Below are positions 34,902-45,558 of a stretch of 64,000 nucleotides of DNA, one piece after another; position 1 is the first letter of the stretch; every line of letters starts with the position of its first letter. Made by a program: the position numbers and the translations under genes. The notes under the pieces are model-generated. The model was not told the origin of the DNA. It made no database searches and saw only the letters and a list, made by a program, of their open reading frames with translations. The DNA is from Cryptomeria japonica (taxonomy: Eukaryota > Streptophyta > Pinopsida > Cupressales > Cupressaceae), in the NCBI RefSeq assembly GCF_030272615.1, contig NC_081409.1, positions 648,306,468-648,370,467 of the forward strand, read 5' to 3'.

Positions 34902-36130
34902 TTAGCTAGGTTCCTCCTTAACCAGTTCTTTGATCAAGACTCTTCTCATCATAAGATTCTCTCCACTCTCATAATCTAAACTCACTTCTGATGCCTTCAC
35001 ATTTGCTGCATCTTCTTGAATATAATTTACTCTCCTTTCACCTCCTTGGGATGAAGAAGACTTCTCAAGACATCTATAAGCTGCGTGTCCAAGCTGATAG
35101 CAGTTGTAGCACTTCATCATGGCAAAATAGTACCCTCTTCCTGATCCACTAGACCTTCATCTATTAGAGTTGCTAGATCCTCTTCCTCTATAGCTTCTCT
35201 TGCTATTGGAATCCCCACTTTTCTCTACCAACTTGGATTCCTCTTGGGATCTTTGATCGACACCTCTACCACCATAGCTACCTCTATGACCTTTGCCATC
35301 TCTTCCTCTACCTCTGCCTCTGTTGCTTTATTCTTGTTTCTTCTTGCTCTTTTCCTCCACTTTCATTTCCAATTGAAAGCACTTATGCATGGTGTTAGGA
35401 CATAACAAACTTAACTCCTCTTGAATATTCCATCTCAAGCCATTCAAATATCTAGCTACCTTGATGTTCTCATTCTCTACCACCTTGGATCTCAAACATA
35501 ACTTCTGAAATTCCTCAGTGTAGCTGCTCACATCCAAGTCTCTTTGTCTCAAGTTTTGTCTCCTTTTGTGCAGTTGGATCTCATAATCTTCAGGGATATA
35601 GGCTTCCCTCACCTTGGCTACCATTCCTTTCCAATTGGCTATTTGGTTCTTACCCTCTTTTTGCCTTTCTTCTTGGATAAACTTCCACCAAGTCAAGGTT
35701 GCTCCTCTCAATCTAGACTTAGCTACCTTCACCTTTTGGGCTTCACTAATTCCATTACACTCAAAGTGATTCTCCAATCCTTCGATCCATTCCATAACTA
35801 CTTCACGCTCCATTTTCCCATAAAAAAGTGGCACTCCTTCCAAGCATTTCCCCCTAAGGCTTTAATTTCTTTAAGGAAAGGTTCTTCAGATAGAACAGGG
35901 TCTAGTTCAGGTATCCTATCCTATTCTACTGATTCTTTTCCCTTCCCTTCATTGAACTTGATTGTCACTTTCTTAGTTTTGTCTTCAACTATGTCTAGTT
36001 TGCTGTCCAGTTGTAGTAATCTTTCTCTCAGGAGTCTATTCTCTTCCTCTTGATCTTCTACCTTCTTGGCTAACTCTGCATTGGTCACCATTCTGAGACT
36101 AATTTCTCCTACGGATTCAATGCCTGACAT
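34902..36130 (-). pseudogene. gag: gypsy E gag
   Basis: The first in-frame ATG after the primer site is at 36130 (MSGIESVGEI). A coiled coil follows (AKKVEDQEEENRLLRERLLQ), then a frameshift, then the Gag core at 35843-35328 with PLFYGKMEREVVMEWIEGLE, LRGATLTWWKFIQEER and YTEEFQKLCLRSKV, the gypsy retrotransposon-gag domain. An Arg/Gly-rich stretch (RGRGRGRDGKGHRG) and a complete zinc knuckle CYNCYQLGHAAYRC (35070-35111) follow. Stops lie near 35327 and 35160. Confidence 0.82.
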
Positions 36131-36158
36131 CAACAAGTTTCTTTCCAAGTCTTAACTT

Positions 36159-36170
36159 GCTCTGATACCA
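36159..36170 (-). other. primer-binding site of gypsy E
   Basis: The minus strand reads TGGTATCAGAGC three bases after the LTR end, complementary to initiator Met tRNA. Confidence 0.85.
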
Positions 36171-36173
36171 CTT

Positions 36174-36485
36174 TGATAAGGAGAGGCCTAATTTACCACC
36201 AATTGGAGTTCTTGATGGTGTAATCCTATTCTCTATTAGGGCCCATAGTCTTCTCCTATGTACTCTCCTACCAATAGTTTTCTTGTTTCACCTTCCTCAA
36301 GCTCACAAGGTAAGCTTGCTCACTATATCCTTGCAGGGGTGTAGGACAATCAACACTTGTTCTCTCTCTTTGCAAAACCACCCTTCCTGTTTGGTTTTGC
36401 AAACTCTCTCCTTTTGGTTACAAAATGACTAAGTTCCAAGGCTTATAGCCTTCTGGATCTTCTTCCGTTTCTCAATAGATTCCTC
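36174..36485 (-). repeat. gypsy E 5' LTR, primer-site-side part
   Basis: It matches 29952-30263 of the 3' LTR. The match stops at TCCTC (36481-36485), where element B begins, and resumes at 42458. Confidence 0.88.
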
Positions 36486-37290
36486 TGTTAGGAAACTTAC
36501 AGATACTGAGGGGGGGGGGGTGTGAATCAGTATCTAACTGGTAATTATAATTTCTCAATTTAAAACATGCAGAACATATTATAACAGTGTATCGGTATGC
36601 AAGAAATAATGTAATAAACAGAATTAAAATCATCCACATGAAAAACACACCATGACAAAAGGATTTAACGAGGAAACTCGGTGTGGGAAAAACCTTGGTG
36701 GGATTTGTGACCCACAATATCCACTTACTGGCCAATAAGAGAATATTACTTACAAAAGGGGGCCTGCACATGTAGGAAGGCCAACTAGAGCTCACTGCTC
36801 AATGGGAAGTCTCATTGACTTACAATGTGGATTATACAAATCCAATATCTTGTATTGCTTTACAATAGCATCTATAATGCCTGATCCAGTACCGGTTTCT
36901 ACTATGTTCTTTACATAAAACCTTTGACCTATATTTTGCATAATAGGTCTGCCTAATATCTTCCTTTTTCGTTTACATCCCTTACAAAATGTCTACAATG
37001 ATCTCTTTTATATATAAGAGTCATTTTACAACTTGCCAAGATGGCTTACAAGGTTTTTACAATAATAAACAAAATATAATATAACAAAAATCCTATCGGC
37101 CTCTGTGTCGGTATGCTTCCTTTGTCTGTGTCCGTGTAGAGTGTGATCTATTGATGCTGGTGAGCTATCTTGCCGTTGTAATGCCTTGCTAGTGTAATGC
37201 CTTGCCGGTGCCATAGGATTGTAAGGTTGCCATCAATGACAAAACCTTCAATCACATACAATGTCTCATTGGAGTGTGCATATGCCAACA
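36486..37290 (-). repeat. element B 3' LTR, 805 bp
   Basis: Minus-strand ends are TGTTGGCATATGC and TTTCCTAACA. A 12-base C run (minus) lies about 20 bases from the end, and an AACTCGGTGTGGGAAAAACC block lies at 36676-36695. Confidence 0.88.
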
Positions 37291-37635
37291 ATCTCCCTCT
37301 TTGGCATTGATGGCAACACTCATGAGAAATTTCAAAAGTGTATCAAAAATGTGAAGTCCAAAAATGTTACCAAAAATGTGTGCTCCCCCTAAGCATATGA
37401 TTCCTATGATATTGAATTTTCTCATACCACTACTCCCCCTTTGGCATCAATGACAAAGGTTGTCAAGATGTCAGTAGAGTTTGTAGTTTCAACCTTGTAA
37501 TTGGGTAGTTACAATTTGAAATAGATGCGCCAAAATCAAGTTTATACTCTCCAAAAACTTTTTACTGTCTCTTATTGCTGTCTTTGTTCTTTTAATTGTA
37601 CCGGTGAGATACTGCAAATGCTCTGCCAGTGTTTT
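37291..37635 (-). other. element B 3' region with polypurine tracts
   Basis: The tract CCAAAGAGGGAGAT (minus, 37291-37304) abuts the LTR start. Two more AGGGGGAG-type tracts lie upstream at 37383-37393 and 37432-37445, the same multi-tract layout as copia H. The last about 37 bases match H with two mismatches. Confidence 0.8.
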
Positions 37636-40600
37636 CTATCCTTGTATCAGTGCCTCAGATATTTCCTTCCGCAATGATGCTAGATAGTCCAATCTTGGAC
37701 TTAGTTTTAATCTCAGATGCTTTGCCTTATTCACTATTCTCTCCTTTTCTCTTTCTAATTTAAGTAACTCTTCCTCAAAATTTGTTATCCTTTGTTCAAA
37801 AACTGATAATGTATCAGGTGAGTTAACAAAATTGTCAGCAAGTTTATTGATTTCATCCTGTACCTTGCTTATTTTCTTATCTATGTCTATTGTCAAAAGG
37901 TTTGTCTTACAGGTGTCTTTGTACAAAGTTTTGTACTCTTTCAATAAGTTACACAGTTCCGGTAGAAGTGTGTCAAAATCCCTAGTACATTTCTTTATCT
38001 AATCTTCAAAGAATTTTTGCTTTTCAATTTCTACTTTGTCCTTCAATGTTTCTTCCTTTATTTTCTCAATCTTCTCTATGATATATTTACAGAAAGTATC
38101 AAGTTGTCCTAAAGAATCTTTATTGTCTATATTACAATTAGGAGAAATTACCTTCAAAATTGGGATTGTGTCATCTATAGCTTTGTAAGCCTGTGAACTA
38201 CAATCTGTTATCCTTTTGATTGAATCCAAAAGTACTTCAGTTACATTTTTTGGTTTGTGGCCTGCTGAGGAGGAGCCAACATTCTGAATTCCACTGGTGG
38301 AAGAAGTAACCAAGCTTGTTGTGACCTCTGGTAGGTCTGTTTGTGTTTGCATTTCTTTAAGCAATGGTTTGTGTTTTCTCCAGTTGCCGGTGGCACTGTT
38401 TCCTCATGAACCTATTCCTATTGCTGTTGCATTTCTTGTTGCACTGTCTCAATCTGAGCTTCTGCCTGTTGTTCTTTGTCATCTGTTGGTTTCTCCTGTG
38501 TTTTAACAGTTTGCTCAGCTATCGGTGGCTCACTAGCCATTTCAGTCTTACTAGTTGTATCTTTATATACCACAATGTTGATCTTTTGTGTCTCAACATC
38601 TATTGTGTATAAGACTTCAGGATTAGGATTGACATCCTCTATATCCATACTTTCAACTGTCGGTTGATCTTCTGTAGTTACTGTTGTCGGTGATGTAAAA
38701 GATGGTGGGGGTAAGTTGTCTTTTACTTTAATACTCGGAGGTCCACCAACCTTTCCTTTTCCTTTGCCTCTTTCTTTCTGATATACCTTTATTGGTTTGG
38801 GGTTTTGGTATTCTTCTTGTTTTTCTTTTTCAACTAGGAATATATCCCATGCATTTTCTGTTTCTTCAGTCACCTCATTGACTCTTCCAACCATTAACGC
38901 AATGTGTCGGTGTGCAGTAGAGAATACTGACCCGTTGGCTTCAGCAATTAAATCATCAATTTGTTTAGGTGAGTTCACTGGGTACATAGCAAGTAGCTTT
39001 TCTATCTTGATTTTCTTGTCAAGTTCTATTACTTCTTGTCTCCTTGCTTCCAGTCTTTTGAACAGTTCATCTGGTACTTCATCTACAACTTCCATCAAAA
39101 ATTTCTTATACATGTCCCTATGCAATATAACACTGTTTTCTACTTGTTCTTTTTCATCTGCTGTTAGAGTGTCATATAATTTCTCTATATTCTTCAGTTT
39201 CCCTTCCTCTATAATTTCATTCAATAGTATATTCAAGAGGAGCCAGGTTTTGTTTTGTTCTCTTCTTCTTCTTGGGTGTCAGTTTCTTCTTTGGTGTAGT
39301 CTTCTTAACCGGTGATCTCACTGCTTGTTGTTTCTGTCTTGTCCTCCTAGGTGAGGGTGTGGTTGCCGGTGAGGGATCTCTTTTCCTTACAACTCTTTTG
39401 AAAGCTGCAGGCATGTCACTCTCTGAAGAAATGCTTACTGGTGATAGATGAGTCTCAAGCTGTAGAGTTCCTAGCTCATCCTCAGTGATACCGGTTTGTT
39501 TTAACACATCTTCTTTAATAGCCTTTGCCTGTCTAGAGCCTCTTCTCACAACTGCCTCAACCTTTTTCACTCTCTTCTTAGATTGTATTTGTTTTCCTAT
39601 AGTTTCAGCACTACCAAATACTTCTTCCTTTGGTTTGTTTGGTGCTTCCAGAAGTGCTTTAGCATAAGTCTCAATTATGTGATCATCTGTCTCATAACCC
39701 ATCTCTGTTACCCAGATTGTTCTTGGGATGACTGCTTCCATCCAAATTTCATCCTTTTTTATTACAAAACATATTTCATCCTTATAGTTGTCAACAATCT
39801 TTTGTGATAATCTGATTCTCTTCTTCATCTTGGCCTTAAGTGCTTGAAAGAAATCATGGATATTGTTTTCCTTATCTTCTCCCATATTGTTGAATAGTTC
39901 TATTAGCTGTTTACCTACCAGTATATCAAATCCAAGTTCTTTGTAGCCTATACCGGGAACTTGTTTGGTTATATGTAGTATCAAACATACTAGCAGATTC
40001 CCAAACCTAAAAGTTCCTTTCTTATCCTTCTTAATCTTGCCTAGGTTGTCAATTAACTCATCCTTCAACCACTCACATATATCAATTTTTGCATTATCTG
40101 TGATCATGTCATAAGCACTTTTAATGCATAAACTTGAAATTGAATTGAGTATGTTTGCATGAGTTTCCTTATACCCTAATATCATGCTGATAAACCTTAC
40201 ATTGATGTCGGTTACATCATTGACTCTTAGGGACCTTTTATCAGATGTAGCGCCAGTTAACTTATTAACTAGGTCATTGGAGACCTTCTTAGTTTTTTCA
40301 AGCCTTTTACCGGTGGTTGGTAACCCTGTGACAACTTTCACAGCTTGCTTGGTGATTTTGTGAATTGCATCTAACTAGAAAAATTCACCATGTACCTTTC
40401 TTAAGACTATCCAAATCACATCCTTGGGAAATTCAGGAATGCAGAGGATTTCAGTAAATCCTAGGGTTTCAATGATTTTATGTTCCGATTTCAAATTTCT
40501 AGAATTATCACATATGACAGTTTTATACATAGTTTTGATCTCTTCATCTCCCAATTCCTCTATGTTGCAGTGAATGTAAATTTTGGGGTCTTCAGCATAA

Positions 40601-40749
40601 ACAACTCCTTTTGGTATTTGTGAGAAAGAACCTATATTGTCATCTTTCTCTGCTACTTCGGGAACTAGTTGAAATACGGGACTAGGGCATTTTATGACAT
40701 CGACTACAGTAGGGTTTTCTATATATTTAAGTGCAAAGGTGGATGCCAT
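37636..40749 (-). pseudogene. element B ORF2, best copy of the unknown conserved protein
   Basis: The start at 40749 gives MASTFALKYIENP, shared in style with C (MASTSSIATQ). The frame is broken by a TAG at 40372-40374 (in type a Trp codon) and two frameshifts near 39235 and 38390; further stops lie near 37945-38000. Segments: KIYIHCNIEELGDEEIKTMY (40550); WIVLRKVHGEFF and HKITKQAVKVVTGLPTTGK (40310-40410); FRFGNLLVCLILH (39970-40010); VDNYKDEICFVIKKDEIWME and VIPRTIWVTEMGYE (39690-39800); a basic linker with SPRRTRQKQQ and KKTTPKKKLTPKKKKR (39250-39370), a likely nuclear-localisation region; LLNEIIEEGKLKNIEKL (39190-39230); a Pro-rich part (38400-38760); a helical C-terminus (37636-38364). 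About 1,030 codons. No known catalytic motif is seen. Confidence 0.7.
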
Positions 40750-41055
40750 GATGATAAATACCTTTTTCTGTCTTGGATGGATTGATTGCTTGAAGTGCTT
40801 CGCCTCTTTGCTTGAAATTCCTTAGCTCTGCAAATTTCGCGCTCTATGAATGTTTGAAATCACGGTGAAATGAAATGGAGCCAAAACCACAAATTTATAG
40901 TGTTAATTTGCCATCTACCACATTAAATGCATGTCGGTTAAGTATTCACTTAACATTGTCTGTTGGTAATGAAGTAATTTCCAACTTCTCATCTCTAACT
41001 GAGGGAATAATAGCACATGTGTCATTAGATTGCCAAACCCTCAAGAAAAATTTCT

Positions 41056-41616
41056 TCAATTTGATGAAGAACTTCGTGCCGGTGGAGCATCACTCTGTCC
41101 TACCGGTGAAGTATCACTCTGTCTTGCCGGTGAAACATTGACTGGTTCTACCGGTGGAGGAGTATTCCCAATATTTAGATCAGCTTTTCTAATCCATTGT
41201 TTTGAGAATTCTTGCTTAACCTCTTCAACTTTTTCTTTACCTTTCAAGCTAGAACTTTGGTTGTCTGCCGGTGATCCTTTACTTCTATAGAATTTTGCAA
41301 TATGCCCAATCTTGTTACATGCATAACAAGTTACATTATTCTTCTGAATAGCTTTCCCATAACCTATGTCGGTTTGTGTTCTGCATTGATTAGATAAATG
41401 TCCAAATCTTCCACAAACATAACATCTCACATTCATTCTACAATTTTCAGAATAGTGACCAACTTTGTTGCATTTAGAACATTGACCAGTGGGTGTGTTG
41501 ATATTCTGATAATTTCTAGATCTACATTCATTTTCTCTATGACCATACTTATTACAGTTAAAGCATTTTCCATCTTTACCGGTGTCAAGATCTTCCTCAA
41601 GTTGTTAGGCTTCTGA
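41056..41616 (-). pseudogene. element B ORF1: four zinc knuckles, coiled coil deleted
   Basis: In one frame: CFNCNKYGHRENEC, CSKCNKVGHYSENC, CYVCGRFGHLSNQC and CYACNKIGHIAKFY (last Cys now Tyr), over 41290-41570, then a Lys-rich stretch and a Pro/Ser tail repeating SPARQSDTSPVGQSDAPPAR (41065-41125). Just after the primer site the sequence matches element C's for about 20 bases (AACTTGAGGAAGAT-like) and then jumps to the knuckle region. So the coiled-coil part kept in A and C is deleted here. No good ATG precedes the knuckles in this frame. Confidence 0.7.
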
Positions 41617-41630
41617 AAATAGAGGACCAG

Positions 41631-41642
41631 GCTTTGATACCA
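41631..41642 (-). other. primer-binding site of element B
   Basis: The minus strand reads TGGTATCAAAGC, one base from the standard initiator-Met site, two bases after the LTR. Confidence 0.82.
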
Positions 41643-41644
41643 AT

Positions 41645-42452
41645 TGTTAGGAAACTTACAGATACTGAGAGGGGGGGGGAGTGAATCAGTGTCTAACCGG
41701 TAATTAGAATTTTTTAATTTAAAACATGCAGAACATATTATAACAGTGTACTGGTATGCAAGAAATAATGTAATAAACAGAATTAAAATCATCCACATGA
41801 AAAACACACCATGACACAAGGATTTAACAAGGAAACTTGGTGTGGGAAAAACCTCGGTGGGATTTGTGACCCACAATATCCACTTACTGGCCGATAAGAG
41901 AATATTAGTTACAAAAGGGGGCCTGCACATGCAGGAAGGCCAACTGCCTAGAGCTCACTGCTCAATGGGAAGTCTCACTGACTTACAATGTGGATTATAC
42001 AAATCCAATATCTTGTACTGCTTTACAATAGCATCTATAATGCCTAATCCAATACCGGTTTTTGCTCTGTTATTTACATAAAACCTTAACCTATATTTCG
42101 AATAATAGGTCTGCCTGATATCTTCCTTTTTCACTTACATCCCTTACAAAATGTCTACAATGATCTCTTTTATATATAAGAGTCATTTTACAACTTGCCA
42201 AGTCGGCTTACAAGGTTTTTACAATAATAAACAAAATATAATATAACAAAAATCCTGTCGGCCTCTATGCTGGTATGCTTCCATTCTCTATGCCAGTGTA
42301 GAGTGTGATCTGTTGATGTGGGTGAACTATCTTGCCGATGTAATGCCTTGCCGGTGTAATGCCTTGTCAGTGCCATAGGATTGTAAGGTTGCCATCAATG
42401 ACAAAACCTTCAATTACATACAATGTCTCATTGGAGTGTGCATATGCCAACA
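41645..42452 (-). repeat. element B 5' LTR, 808 bp
   Basis: This is the partner of 36486-37290, with the same ends. Small differences are a few-base insertion near 41945 and scattered transitions. Confidence 0.88.
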
Positions 42453-43659
42453 TGCTCTCTTGCAAGTTATCTCCTTCGCACTACTAACACCTAGCCGGAC
42501 TATCACCAAGCTCGTCTAGGGCCAGTTTGCAGGAATAGCTAATGTACAAATGAAAACCTATTGTACATGATTGGCTCTTCTTGACCACCTCCAATGGTCG
42601 TGTGGAGTTTCAAGCCAGAGCCATGTTGTTATCTACAAACAGAGAACCAAAACTGAAAAACGAAAACTTATTTACATATTCCAAGCTTATTCCTGGGTTC
42701 AACTCAGTAACTCACAGAACAGAGACATGAAGCGTTTACATTGACTACATAAGTGATCTTAAAGATTCTAAAACATTATTGAAATTCACAAACAAAAATC
42801 CGACACTGAATGGAAACCAAAAAATAGGCTTCTCTTTATTATTCAAAAAAATAGATGTGTTCTCCGTGGCAATCAACAATCCACATTCAAAACAACAACC
42901 CTTTTACAGATGCCCATTGGGTCTTTTATGCATTCCATCCTCTATCGTGAACTCCTATTGGACAAGATTGATCTTGTTACCAACGGTTTCCAGCGGCAAC
43001 TGTCGGATAGGTTCTATTGGAGCATCGGGGTAACATCTAAACAAGGTTACCGATGTCCGATGACAACCTCCAACTCTTCTCACTTCCTATCAGATCTTCG
43101 ATGTAACATCAGAATTGGGCTACGGATGACCGCTGACTTCCCACACTACTTCGCACTTTCTATCAGGTCATCGGCGCAACATCAACATAGGGCTACTGTT
43201 GTCCGATGGTGACACACCACTTTGCGCTTTCCATCGGGTTGTCGGCATAACACTAACACGGGGCTACCGATGTCCGATGGTGACACACACCACTTTGCAC
43301 TTTCCATCGGGTCACCGGGGAAACTTCACAGCCGGACTTCTGATGGCCGATGACAACATAGCAAGGGAGTCAGTCTCATCGGGTGATCGATGTAGGGTGA
43401 AAACCCCTCTTGCCAATCTCCAATACTCCATCCAACGAACACGCTCCAAGCCAATGCTTTCTCATCGGGATGTTGGGGTAACTTGAACCGACTCCTTCTG
43501 ATACCCGATGACTCACCAACAAACAACCCATCAGAATAGGTTATCCCAGTGCACTTATGAGATGCCATTTCAAACTGATAAAGCACACATTTGAACCTAA
43601 TCATATCAAAATTGTTGAAAACTTTGAAAATGCAACCAAAACTGGGTGCTCCTGCACCA
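42453..43659 (-). repeat. gypsy E 5' LTR, outer part
   Basis: After the second TSD copy of B (TGCTC, 42453-42457) the LTR resumes and matches 30264-31484. It ends at 43659 (minus start TGGTGCAGGAGC) next to TSD CTGGG. Five degenerate 71-73-base units begin near 43045, 43117, 43190, 43261 and 43332, the same array as in the 3' LTR. Confidence 0.85.
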
Positions 43660-45011
43660 CTGGGATTGCCTTGGCTTTGATTGCTTGAGAGGAATGGAGA
43701 CCAGTTTTGACTTCTTAGGATTTACCTTGTCCTCCTTGAGAATATTTTTCTCCCTAGCCCTTTGCACAACTTCTTTTGTAATACCCATTTGTTCAGCAAG
43801 CTATTCAACCTCTTTTTTGACTTTCCTCTTCCTTTTCGCCTCAATGAATTTCTTGTGCAAATCAAGATCCTTCTCTTTGAAACTACCAAACCTCTCTTCC
43901 TTCACATCTACCAGTTTACTCAATAGGTGTTGAGCATATTCATCAAGTGTATTTCCATCTACCTCATACCCCAAGGGCATGATCCAAACAGTTCTAGGTT
44001 CAACTGCCTCCATGTGACATTAATCTTTGTCTACCATGAAATAGATTGTATTCGCATATTTTTCAACAATATCTTTTGGGATCCTCTCTCTGCTTTGCAT
44101 CATTGCTTGAAATTATTTAAAATATCCCCACAAAGAAGATTTCTGAGCTACAATATCACCCAATCCCTGTAAGCCTTCTTTGATTTGTATTGTCATTGGT
44201 TTATCATAAGCCCATTGTACTTTTCCTATTCCGGGGATTTAATTCAAGAAGTAAAGTGCTAAACAAACAATCAGAGAACCGAATTTGAAAAAATGTTCCT
44301 TATCTTGTTTTATATTCAAGTTTCTCATCAGCTCACTGAGAAGTACTCTGCACAAATCATATCTTTTGTCCTCCTTGAGCATTTGATAGGCCGCATATAT
44401 TGCAGTACTGGATACTAATTTTGTTTGTTGGACTAGTACGCCTTGCATCCTGACACCATTGAAGCAAATCTTACATCATGCTCTATGATATCACTTGTTG
44501 TCATCAATCGGTTGTCATACTGGAATCCGGTAACTGCATTCACCATTGTGTTCTTGACATTTCTCAGACCGAGGATCTCACCAATTGCACTCAGATAGCT
44601 TACCATTTGAATGACTTACTTTGTGATCTTGTGAGGTCTATCCAGCCATATAAATTCATCATGGATTCGGCTCAAGATGTACCTAACCCATTCGGGTTCA
44701 TTGAACACCAAAAAATGAACAAACTAGATAAAACCTTTATCTTGCAATGATTTTAATTCGGGCTTTAAATTTCCCATTCTATCCATCATATGATTGGTGT
44801 ATAGTGATAGCATGTCCGTATTCCCAAGCTTGATATTACAGTGAATATATGCCCTAATATCTTCATTGTGCAGCATGCCATACGATACAGGAGAAAATGC
44901 TCCTTCTGAATCATCTTCAACCGATTTGAATGGATGTCTCTTAAACACTAGCCTTTCCCTTTCAATGATCTCAGCTACCAACTGAGTTGCAATACTAGAT
45001 GTTGATGCCAT
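43660..45011 (-). pseudogene. element C ORF2, proximal part
   Basis: The start at 45011 (MASTSSIATQLVAEII) is chosen because it aligns with B's start. Shared segments: NEDIRAYIHCNI (44850), WVRYILSRIHDEFIWLD and HKITK (44630-44690), SSTAIYAAYQMLKEDKRYDL (44350-44410), FFKFGSLIVCLALYF (44240-44290), MEAVEPRTVWIMPLGYEVDG (43955-44013) and KEERFGSFKEKDL (43880-43920). In-frame stops and frameshifts lie near 44720, 44640, 44455, 44238, 44110, 44015 and 43800. The last bases are the CTGGG target of gypsy E, and the frame continues at 29951. Confidence 0.65.
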
Positions 45012-45558
45012 TTTGAAATTAGGGTATGAAAAATAGCACGAACATGAATGAATACCTTCTCAAATTCAACCGGATTCTAGAAATCGTTGTCTGTTCGCTT
45101 CAAGTTTAGTTATCATTGCTCAATCTCGTTCGCCTTTCTCTTATGCCCTTTCTCTTTGTTCGCAATGTGAAAAATGAATAGAAGAATGTCTTTTATCCTC
45201 CGAAACCCTAACTTCAAGTTGCAATACATGCACAACCCTAAAGGCTTTTCACATACCCTATTTCTTCAATAATTCATCACCAGATATTCATATAGGCATG
45301 TAATCTTCTAGATATCAACTACACAACTAATCTCTTTCATCTGTAACCATCCTCGACCGGTCACAAATCTCCAAAAGGGGGTTTTAAGGATCTGCATGAA
45401 AAGCTTCCCCCTTAGGCCAAAATGCCTTAGTTACCGGATGAGGTTCCAACACTGGAATCAGGTATGGAACCATTCTAAATATTTGAATCTTCCTTCTTAA
45501 CTCACATCTTATGTTTCTCTCTAACTTCTTCGACCTTTGATTTGCCCTTTTCATCTGA

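Larger units (their letters stand above)
36486..42452 (-). mobile_element. LTR element B: complete pol-less copia-like element, 5,967 bp
   Basis: Two LTRs of 805 bp (36486-37290) and 808 bp (41645-42452) differ by only a few percent by eye. They enclose, in minus order, primer site, zinc-knuckle ORF1, spacer, long ORF2 and polypurine tract. The TSD is TCCTC/TGCTC (36481-36485 and 42453-42457), one mismatch. The empty site is visible in gypsy E's other LTR near 30260. No pol domain is present in the 4.35-kb interior. It is the best preserved of the A/B/C family and the youngest layer on this side of the nest. Confidence 0.85.
29952..43659 (-). mobile_element. Ty3/gypsy chromovirus-like element E, split by element B
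   Basis: Complete minus-strand element with 5' LTR (43659 to 36174, containing B), primer site, gag, protease, reverse transcriptase, RNase H, integrase, chromodomain-like end and 3' LTR (31484 to 29952). TSD CTGGG is exact. Without B and one TSD copy its length is 7,736 bp. Pol order RT before INT is gypsy. The chromodomain-like end puts it near the chromoviruses. It is broken by a modest number of stops. It was inserted into element C's ORF2, and later received B in its 5' LTR. Confidence 0.88.
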
